The position numbers were made by a program, and so were the translations under genes. The notes beneath the pieces were generated by a model. It saw nothing but the letters and a program-made list of their open reading frames with translations, searched no databases and was not told where the DNA came from. From Rhizomys pruinosus (lineage: Eukaryota > Chordata > Mammalia > Rodentia > Spalacidae), in contig VZQC01009601.1 of NCBI GenBank assembly GCA_009823505.1, positions 3,083,715 through 3,147,714 of the forward strand: a DNA stretch of 64,000 bases, read 5' to 3'. This document shows positions 55,442 to 64,000 of this stretch, piece by piece; the stretch's first letter is position 1; every line of letters starts with the position of its first letter.

Positions 55442-57690
55442 ATTGATTATCTGATACTGTATTTACCCAAGGATGGTAAGAAGAATTCCATATAGCATGG
55501 ATGTGGTCGAGTGTGAGCCTTAAACGGAAGGCTATAAAAGAGATGGTGGGAGAAGCCAGGGGCAGAAAGCATTCAGAAACACTAGAGCACTAGAGGTAGG
55601 TCTCTTAGTTTCAAACATTAAGATTGGGATGTTGTTGGAAACCACAGATGCATTCTCAAAACTATCAGAAAACGCATTCTCAGAGAAGTAGCTGGAATTT
55701 GGCTAGATCTCTAGAGTTTTGTGACCGGCTTCAGTTATGTCAGAAAGCACAAGGAGGTCAAAGGATGTACAAATGATACAAAGGTAGAATACTACATACA
55801 AGACAGAGGAGAGCTCAATGGCTCTCAGATTGGCAGAGCCAATCCATGGGAAGTCTTCACTATTATAATTACCAAATTTAAAAAAGTAGTAATATTTTAT
55901 GCAGCTCTAATATCTAGATTGTTAGTGGCTATGAGAAGTGCATGAGAGGAAATTTGAGGATGGAAAGATTTAATGGAGTCTTGCAGTTTCAGGATTTCAG
56001 TTCATGGTCAGCTGACACCATTATACTCAGGCCTATGGCAAGGCAGAAGGGCCACAGAGGAAGGGCACAGAGCTAAGTTGCTCACATCATGGCAGCCAGG
56101 AAGCACTGAATAATAAGAGGCAAGGGCCAGAACATACCTTTCAACAAGATGCCTCCAGGAACTCAGATGCTTCCACGTGCTTCCCGCTCTCAGGGTGTTG
56201 AATTTATTAATGAATAATGTTGCTTAAATCATAAGATTTATGTGTTAATCATCTCTCAGAATTCTTTCACAGAAAAACACATACCTATGAAAATCTCCTG
56301 GCCACTTCCTAATCCAATCAGGTTGATCATCAAGATTAACCATCAGAACAGCAGAATTAATCTTAAGTTTTTCATGAAAAATTTGGTGCTACAATGTATG
56401 TCGCCAAGCTATGTCTCAAATGATCTGTTAAAGAACATCCTGCCAATTTTTATATCTGTGAGAAAAATCCATATCAGGAAAAATATTTATCTATTAAATT
56501 ACAAAATCATGAAGCCAGTGATTAATACAAGTATTGGAATGGGCCTGAAAATTCCAGTGTTGGAAGTTACAACCTCTGGAGCCTCAGGAAGTGACCATAT
56601 TTAGAGCTAAGTAAAACTTGCTAATGAGGTAAGGGCAGGTTTTAGTCCAGTTCAATGATTCCCTCATAAATAGAAGTTGGGATACAAAGACAACATAGGG
56701 ACGTGTACATAGAGGGGGGCAATGGAAAGAGGGAGCAAAGGAGTGAACATTTATAAATGCAAGGGGGACTCCTGAAGAAACCAGTCCTGTGGGCACCTTA
56801 ATCTTGCACTTCTGTCCTCCATAGCTATGATGAAATGAATGCCTAATGTTGGAATCACTTAGTCTTTGGTCTTCTGTTATGCTTTCCCAAGAAGACTAAG
56901 GCAAATATTATAGTTCTAAAGAAAAAAGACAGTGTTGTACAAGGCATGGTATTGCATGCCTTCAATCCCAGGGAGGCAGAGGCATGCAGATGACTATGAG
57001 GAACTACATTCTCAGAAGGAGGAATGCTGACAGAAAACACACAGGGATTTAATCTATATTCATTAAGAGCTGAAGTCATTGCATAAGAAAAAGCAAACTA
57101 TAGTTAAAAAAGAACTGGTTAATTTGTGCAAGGAAACTAATTCATGTGGGGCTTGGGGAACAAATTTATCAGAGATTGGGCTTTGTAAAGTTGTAAAATA
57201 TGGGGTCAAAAATCACACATATGTGGGTTGAGAGGGTGTTTTGATTAGGGGTAACATGGCTTTGGCTGAATGAACAAGTTTTAATTATTTACTCGGTAGT
57301 GGACTTGTCTCCTAACTATTAAAAATCAGTCCTTTCCTGATTTTTAAAGAATAAACTTCTTTATTCTTACCTTCCATTAGCCAAAACTTACTGTCTTTCT
57401 GCTAAATATCACTAAGTTGAATCACAGATCTCGTGGAAAATCATTCAACAACTGAAGTGCTCTTGTTTCTTTGTTCGTTAGTTTCCTCACTGTCCTGTTC
57501 ACTGAGAACTTCTCAACCAGTTAGAAGCACTCATAACTCCCTGTAAACAAAAGGCCTGTCTTTGGGCATCTACCCTTCTCCTAATGTACCAACTGTCTAG
57601 GTAATCTCCCTCTTTGCTTATCTTATACTCGGAACTGTTTCTAGAGTCACTGTGCTCTGAAAGTAAACATTTTTTAAAATTGAATCTTTA
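55442..57690. other. non-genic stretch with old repeat traces
   Basis: 55,975-56,210 ('agttcatggtcagctgacac', 'atggcagccaggaagcactg') looks like an ancient LTR-type repeat. 56,945-57,010 is a B1 remnant ('ttcaatcccagggaggcaga'). The 120-codon frame at 56,242-56,604 has no recognisable domain. Confidence 0.45.
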
Positions 57691-57693
57691 TTG

Positions 57694-57953
57694 AAAATTT
57701 GAATTTTGTGAAACATATTTTATTATTTTTATTTCACTTACATGCATGTATTGCCTGCACCTGTGTGAGTGCACCTGTCTTGTGCCACACCATGGAGGTC
57801 AGAAGAGGGCATCGAATGCCTTGGAACTGGAATTATGGATGGTTGTTAGCTGCCATGTGGGTGCTAGGAATTGAACCCAGGTCCTTTCTGCAAGAGCAGC
57901 CAGTGCTCTTAACCTCTGAGCCATCTCTCCAGCCCTGCCCCCAAAATTTGAAT
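57694..57953 (-). repeat. B2-like SINE (antisense)
   Basis: 'atgcatgtattgcctgcacc', 'ccatggaggtcagaagaggg', 'cttaacctctgagccatctc'. An 11-bp 'aaaatttgaat' occurs on both sides (57,694 and 57,945). Confidence 0.93.
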
Positions 57954-58079
57954 ATTTGAAAATCTCATACAAAATATTTTTATCACATTTAGACACCCTC
58001 ATTGTCTGTAGCCCCCTTACTACTCCAAACCTCAGCAGAGACACTACTGAAAGTATATATTTAGCTTTTGTTTTTTAAC

Positions 58080-58303
58080 TATTTGATTTTTTTATTTTAA
58101 AATTGTGTGAGTGTGTATATTGTTTGCATGTATGTAAGTGCACTCATGTCATGCAATGCCCTAGGAGGTCAGGAGAAAGCATCAGCTTCCCTTGAAACTG
58201 GTGTTATGGATGTTTGTTAGTTGCCAAGTGGGTGCTGAAAATCAGAACCTGGTTCTCTGCCAGAACAGCCAGTTTTCATAACCTCTGACCCATATCTACA
58301 GCC
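58080..58303 (-). repeat. old B2-like SINE (antisense)
   Basis: 'ttgtttgcatgtatgtaagt', 'aatgccctaggaggtcagga', 'agaacctggttctctgcc'. More diverged than the copy at 57,694. Confidence 0.82.
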
Positions 58304-58460
58304 ACTTAAAGTATATATTTTAAATCTTATTCTTATATCTTTATCATTTCATATATGAATTTACAGTGACACTCATTTTCAAAGATGTACTAGAATAAAA
58401 TCCACAGTATAGCACATAAATTTGTGATACTAATTAATCACACTATACTACATTACACTA

Positions 58461-58497
58461 CACACACACACACACACACACACATACACACACACTC
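58461..58497. repeat. (CA)n microsatellite
   Basis: About 18 CA units with one 'cata' interruption. Confidence 0.95.
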
Positions 58498-58763
58498 ATA
58501 ACCTTTTAAGTTTTTTCTTAAATTGTATAGAGTTATTGGTTACCCTGAGACTGCAGTGTTTGCCTTAGATGACTCTTCGGATTTAATGATTATGAAAATC
58601 ATTTCAAATTATCTTCCTCCATTTCTCTTTAGATACAGAAATCAATATGATCATCATCAAGAATCAAGTAAGCCTCTGAAGGCTGAATCCATTACATTTT
58701 AATATAATGCAAAAATTATCTACCTCCCTGTTCCATGAATCAGTTAAGGAAATACCTATGTCA

Positions 58764-58785
58764 CCGGGCATGGTGGTGCACACTT

Positions 58786-58787
<2 letters not shown>
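58764..58787 (+). repeat. B1 5' end, split from its 3' part
   Basis: 'ccgggcatggtggtgcacac' is the B1 5' end. The element stops and resumes at 61,875, with antisense L1 sequence in between. Confidence 0.85.
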
Positions 58788-58828
<41 letters not shown>

Positions 58829-61641
58829 TTGCATTTTTTTATTATTATTTGTTTATTTTTAAGGGATTCTACAATATAATAACACACTTGTTTTCAGATA
58901 ACATTGATGTTACTCAGTTTGCCATACAATTAGGTAATTGGTGCATTTTGCAAGTATCTATGTCAAAAATTTGAACAACCCATGGTTCCCATAGTCCAGT
59001 TGAAGAAGCTTGTATGCACAGGCATGTTGATCAATTAGAAGTCCAGACTATATTGCTGTAGTCTCATAATTCACCCCTATCTCTCCGCAGCCCTTACATT
59101 CTACCACACCTCCTCTTCCGCAATTTGTTCCCTGGGCTTTGGGAAAGGGGCACAAGTGAGTGAGAAGAAAACAGTCTGCTTTCTTTGGAGTTGTCATTTT
59201 GGACTCCAGTCTGTTCAGGTTGTTTCCCTTCATGGGTTGACAGCTTTTCCAGTGATACCTTTTTAGTCATACTAACAAAGCACAAGCAATTGGATGTACA
59301 GGCATTTAAGCAGTACTAATTATTATGTCAAGCTAAGCTGTGAGCATAGATACAGATGTTTTTTTTTTGGGGAGTATTGCTAATCCGGGACAAACTTGTG
59401 TGTTTTCTCTATAAAGTGTGACAATTTCTTATTGTGGATTATAACATCTCCATACGCACTAGAGGGCATAGCGCTTTGTGGCATCAACTGTGAGATTATT
59501 CCTCCAAGGAGAAGCTAACAGTCCAATTATGATTTTGGATATATATACTAGGACACGACATTTGTCGGCCGATGTTGCACCAGTATCTCCAGCTGTTGAG
59601 GTGTACGATATGATGGTAGGATAGTCTTGTTTGTTCAGAGAGAACAATTTTTGCTGTGATTGCTTTAGTGCCTTTGATAAATGCTCTCTGGCATTTCAGA
59701 GGCCAGTTGTATGCTAGCAGATGACGTCTCATAACATTTTTTTTATGCTCACCAAGTACTTCAACTAGACAGGACTTACTGCCTTGTCTTCTGCTTGCAA
59801 TATATCCCACTTATAGGCAAAAGGCCTTTTTTTGGGGGGGGGTTTGAATCGCACCTCCAACATCTCTTAGGCAGAATATATTTTCATATGTGATGTCAAG
59901 AGCTTTCCTGTAGTAATAGTATGGTTTGCTTAATTACACAGTTTATAACACTTTACTATTGTATTTGGCTACTAGATAAATTATCCTTTCAAGTTCCTAT
60001 CGCCTATTCAGTCAATTAAAAAAGGTAGTTATAGCCTGTTTATAAGTAAAATTACAACTGTAATACAATGGCTCTCAATAATTAATGTTAGGGAATGTAC
60101 ATTCTATTAACCAACATGTTTTTCTTTTCCTATGAACAGGGGAGAGTTATGAAAGTTTCTCAAGTATCTGAAAGGTCAAACTTGTTAGGGCCCATGTATA
60201 AAGTTAACCCCAATAGATTCAGAGATGCTCAGTGTCGGTGTGTGACTCAGGCATCTTGAGGTTTCGCTCTTTCTGTTTATTGTCAAATGGGTCGGACCTC
60301 TCTTGCACATTCCAGCCCTACGTCCATCTGCATCAATCATAAGTGGTCACATTTTCATGGACGTGGCTTTAGATGGTTGAGTTTTTACCTGTGGGAACAC
60401 TAAAATTCTCCTCAGCCATTGGTTAGTTTAAAGATCAAAAATTGAAAACTTTAAATAATGTTGAGAAACATGGAGTTTTTTTCATTTGTATCTCCAGAAA
60501 GGATTGACTACCCCATTCGCCCACCTCCCTCTTTTTTTTTTTTTTTAGGTTTTTTATGTTTTGACCTCTAGATGCATATAAGTTTGTATTACACCTACCC
60601 ATAAGCAGGAGCCAGGGCATAAGCTTTCATTAAGTTTAATCAAACTGTTTCTCATTGACCGTATGATACTTATTTGGGAAGTAAAAATTTAAGGCTTAAA
60701 AAGTTCCTTTAAATTTTCCTACACGTAAAAGAAAGTTTTATAATGTGATGTTGTATAATTCAGAAAAATTTAGAGACAATTTGTGTACCTTAACCCATAC
60801 AAATTATTAAATAAAACAATTAACATTTTATATTCCCGATTGTTTCAATTGTATTACCATTTTCACCAAAACCTACACCTAAATTAACTATCTAAACATT
60901 CACTAAGCCTTAAAATTATTCCCTATATCTTTGTGGATAAAGCTTGGGCAGAGTTAGTTGAGTTTACCGGCTAAATAAAGTTTACCCATTATACACTTTG
61001 CTCTTTAAAAGCTATATGACTGGACTAGACTTCTACTTATTTGGTGAGTACGGAACTTTACTTGCTTAGTTCAGTTCAATGTTCCTACAAGGCGTAAATA
61101 GAAAGGTGTTACACGATGATGTGTATAATTCAGTAAAATAATATTGCGACCATTTCGGTCTACTCTTAACCTCACTTACAACATTTGCTTAAATAATTCA
61201 ATATTAACATTTTTATTCCCAGTTAGTTCAAATGTTTTACCATTTTTACCAAAACCTACAGCCAAATTTAACTAATCTAAACATTTTCCTAAGTCTTAAA
61301 ATATCATACAATATGTAGACAAAGATTGGGCAGAGTTGAGTACCTTGGACTCTAAATAAATTTTACCAATTATACACTTTGTTCTTTAAAGTTTTATGAC
61401 TGGATTATGACTTCGGAGAAATCAAGTCCGTTAACTTATATGGTTTATTTTGTCTTGTGTAAATCTCTATTGAAATACCTCTCTATATAAATATTATGTT
61501 ACATGTTACTTTAAGTATACCTTTTTAACCTGCAAATCTTTACAGAGTGGATTTTAATGACTATCTCCCCCCAAGCTCTTGAAGATGCCTTCTCCAGGCC
61601 TGACATGAAAACTTGCTTTAAGGCCTTTCCAGTATCCAGCT

Positions 61642-61643
<2 letters not shown>
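58783..61643 (-). mobile_element. antisense L1 3' UTR with internal tandem duplication
   Basis: The left end is a (TTTA)n tail (58,783-58,830). 58,915-58,945 matches the L1 3' UTR at 36,738-36,766. 59,040-60,650 is collinear with 23,075-24,610 at lower identity, so this is an older copy. 60,750-61,080 is repeated at about 61,130-61,460 (offset about 380 bp). No ORF2 sequence is reached, and open frames are incidental. Confidence 0.8.
60750..61460. repeat. ~380-bp direct tandem duplication in L1 3' UTR
   Basis: Matching anchors are 'tgtataattcag' at 60,752 and 61,132, 'accaaaacctaca' at about 60,864 and 61,248, and 'atacacttt' at 60,991 and 61,372. Offsets are 380-384. The copies have diverged noticeably. 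Confidence 0.85.
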
Positions 61644-61679
<36 letters not shown>

Positions 61680-61874
61680 TTACAAGTATCCTTCATATAA
61701 AACCAATTTGCAAGCAGTTGTGCCCCAGCCCACACAGCCCAAGGCTCCCACCATCCAGCTGGAGGGGCTTGAATGTTCAATCAAGTTGATCAAATAAGTG
61801 TCCAGACTATATTGTCATAGTTTTACCGTTCACCCCAATCGCAGCCCTTACATTCTACCACTCCCCCTCTTCCG
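61644..61874 (-). mobile_element. second antisense L1 3'-UTR fragment
   Basis: A T run of about 34 bp is followed by 'caatttgcaagcagttgtgc', 'ttcaatcaagttgatcaaat' and 'cattctaccactccccctct', matching 22,970-23,155. It ends at 'tcttccg', where B1 resumes. With the element at 58,783 it forms two L1 tails in a row inside one B1. Confidence 0.85.
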
Positions 61875-61985
61875 CAGCACTGGGGAGGCAGAGGCAGGCT
61901 AATCTCTGTGAGTTCAAGGCCAGCCTGATCTACAGAGCAAGCTCCAGGCCAGCTGGGAATAAAGGGAGACCCTGTCTCAAAATAT
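61875..61985 (+). repeat. B1 3' part, split
   Basis: 'cagcactggggaggcagagg', 'gttcaaggccagcctgatct' and 'gagaccctgtctcaaaa' continue the B1 that begins at 58,764. A few bases of the B1 ('aatcc') are missing at the junction. Confidence 0.88.
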
Positions 61986-62029
61986 TGCCCTCAAAAGAAA
62001 GTAGCAATGTCTAATAAACACAACAATAA

Positions 62030-63070
62030 CCAGCACAGCAAACTATGTATATTGGTATAGTAGTGAGACTTTTATCTTGAGTGTAATCAACAGCTATTTA
62101 ATTAGACCTAAAGCCTGCTCTTGGGAGGGAACTCCTGTGCAGTATTTAAAAATAGCCAAATACATATGGTGATTCGTCCTAGAGAGAAATCTGCATCTGT
62201 CACATCCCTAAAGAAACATAATTTCTTTCTGTAAACTAATGGATCCTTATATTTACAAACAAGTATACCTCTCATAATACAACAAAGTAACTTCTTCTTG
62301 CAACATATGCAGACTGTTACAGAGTTCTACAACTGTGACTCAACAGATAAGTGTCTGTGAGACACCTGCCCATCTACAATAGAAACTCTATACCTAAGGC
62401 TCAAGAAACATAGCAGAATGGGGTGGAGAGAAAATTAATGCATCTCTCAACTCTACCAGTGAAGCTTCCTCATGTAACAGAGGATGAGCAAAACAGAAAG
62501 CCACAGCTAGCCAAAATGCAAATAAGAGACTGGAGAGTGTGCATCCTTAGATAGGAATCCTACATTAAACCTCTATCATTCAGGGCTGAGAATCTATTGC
62601 AGGAGAGGGGCTGGAAAGATTGTAAGAGCCACAGGTGGTAAATGACTACAAAAGTTTTCTAGGCAGCTGAGAACTTGCACATATGAACTTTCAGTAGTGG
62701 TCACAACAAGCACAAGATTTATACAAACTCAACCCAGACAAAAACCCAGCATAGAAGTGGAAACTGTTAAGAAGCTCTAGCTGTAGCTAAGGAACTATTG
62801 ATAGCTGATCACTTCTGGGTGATGGAGAGAGTTGGTCTTCTTTAAGGGACTGATGCTATTGGCTGATATATTGGCTGACCAGGCTGTAGTGGATAAACCC
62901 ATACCAAGAATCTTCTGAGATCACAAACTTTATTCCATAGACCTTAACATGTATGACAGATGCATGAAGTCTGGTTTGGGGTCTATGGAGAGGTGCTGAT
63001 GGGGGTGTTCTAAATATGATTAAGAGGTATTTCATGAAATGCACAAAGTTCAATAAAATATATATTGTAA
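62030..63070 (+). repeat. L1 3'-UTR-like rodent repeat
   Basis: Longest collinear partner of 13,650-14,880: 'aatcaacagctatttaatta', 'gataagtgtctgtgagacac', 'ggggctggaaagattgtaag', 'gaactattgatagctgatca', 'atgcatgaagtctggtttgg', ending 'tcatgaaatgcacaaagttc' plus A/T-rich. No coding potential. Confidence 0.6.
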
Positions 63071-63079
63071 AAATTGTAT

Positions 63080-63370
63080 TTAAATTTTTGGAAATCCCAC
63101 CCCTAGCTGAGGAACTCATGACAGATGAAGGCTGAAGGTGGAGGTAGAATCAGTTTATTTAAGATGTGGATCCTGGCAGGCTCCCGTGTTCCACTGGATG
63201 GCCCTACACCCAGCAGCACTGAGTGGACTTAGTGGGATTAATTAAGAGTCCATGGAGTTGGGAGGGAAAGGTGGTAGTGGAGGAGTTGAAGGGGAGGGAG
63301 TTGGGATGGATTTGATAAAAGCACAGTATATTCAAGTACAAAATTCTCAAACAGTAACTAAAAAAAAATT
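63080..63370 (+). repeat. L1 (Lx-type) 3' end
   Basis: 'cccctagctgaggaactcat', 'tccactggatggccctacac', 'gactgagtggacttagtggg'-like text, G/A-rich 'gggagggaaaggtggtagtg', then 'aaaattctcaaacagtaact' and A8 agree with rodent L1 3'-UTR ends as I remember them. Confidence 0.65.
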
Positions 63371-63388
63371 TGAAAGATGTTTCTGAAC

Positions 63389-63565
63389 AAAAAGAAAGTA
63401 GCTTCCTGGCGCACGCCTTTAATCCTAGCACTTGGGAGGCAGAGGCAGGCGGATCTTTGTGAGTTCAAGGCCAGCCTGGTCTACAGAGTGAGTTCCAGGA
63501 CAGCTGGAGCTACAGGGAAACCCTGTCTCAAAAAGACAAAAGAAAAAATTTAAAAAGAAAGTAGC
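63389..63565 (+). repeat. B1 SINE with perfect 14-bp TSD
   Basis: 5'-truncated B1 (63,403-63,551, 'cgcacgcctttaatcctagc', 'gaggcagaggcaggcggatc') between identical 'aaaaagaaagtagc' at 63,389-63,402 and 63,552-63,565. Young insertion. Confidence 0.97.
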
Positions 63566-64000
63566 AAAGTTGGAGACTGATCACATCATTTCAACAGATG
63601 AATGAGAGAATTGACTGCAGTGTGGCTTCTCTCCTTCTATTCCTTCATGGCCCATTAAGATGCAACAAGAAATACATTTTCATTTTTTTCTGACCATTAA
63701 AGAAGAATGAGTGTGGTAGAAAATGATATTTAGCTAATTTGAATTGAGCTCACTTTAATGAGCCTGACCTTTTCCATGCCTTTTGATATTTTCTTGATTC
63801 TAAATACACAAACACAAACTTCATTTTGAGGAAATATCTTTATCATCCCTCCTCTTATTGACACCAAATATTAGGCAGATAAATTGTTGTACAGTGTCAT
63901 CTTTACAGATTTTTTTCCTTCAGCATTAAATCTTAGTTAACTTTAATTAAAAATAAAAAAAATCATCAGACAGATACTTATACAAATTAAGTTGAACAAC
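63566..64000. other. non-genic AT-rich stretch
   Basis: Nothing specific seen to the end of the window. Confidence 0.5.

Overview
The window is nuclear DNA of a muroid (mouse-like) rodent. The evidence is many 7SL-derived B1 SINEs, many tRNA-derived B2-like SINEs with recognisable A-box and B-box heads, muroid-type LINE-1 (L1) retrotransposons, other rodent interspersed repeats and long (CA)n, (GA)n and (GAAA)n microsatellites. I cannot name the species. The B2-like SINE here has a long 3' body (around 'gcattgcacgacacgggtg' and 'acattcatacacata') that differs from the mouse B2 consensus as I remember it, so a non-Mus genus is likely.

I found no host protein-coding exon, no ribosomal, spliceosomal or stand-alone tRNA gene, and no CRISPR array. 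Every open reading frame with recognisable protein content is a decayed L1 ORF1 or ORF2 piece. The rest fall in SINEs, microsatellites or AT-rich unique DNA. The window looks like an intergenic or deep intronic repeat-rich region.

Layout. 1-420: 3' end of an antisense L1. 0.4-19.6 kb: AT-rich unique DNA with scattered SINEs, a short young L1 3'-UTR insertion with target-site duplications (3.78-4.54 kb), microsatellites and copies of a long rodent repeat family (9.8-14.9 kb). 19.64-36.84 kb: a nested retrotransposon block. A sense L1 (5' region, ORF1, ORF2) is cut inside its reverse-transcriptase domain at 22,770 and resumes at 34,700. Between the halves lies an antisense L1 of about 11.9 kb, with a 2.3-kb 3' UTR, ORF2 and about 168-bp promoter monomers. 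37.04-40.35 kb: a second antisense L1 with an ORF1-ORF2 fusion and about 134-bp promoter monomers. 40.3-58.7 kb: mostly SINEs, a rodent LTR-like repeat family and unique AT-rich sequence. 58.76-61.98 kb: a B1 split by antisense L1 3'-UTR sequence. 62.0-63.37 kb: more L1-associated repeat. The window ends with a B1 and unique DNA.

The most important caution is quality. From about 25.1 to 33.9 kb the sequence departs progressively from its paralogues through single-base indels and substitutions, and CpG is not depleted as it is elsewhere. This is most simply an unpolished long-read gap fill, so the unusual-looking reading frames at 28.6-33.9 kb should not be taken as genes. The elements work together only in the sense of retrotransposon biology: L1 supplies endonuclease and reverse transcriptase that mobilise L1 and the B1/B2-like SINEs, and several insertions still carry target-site duplications.
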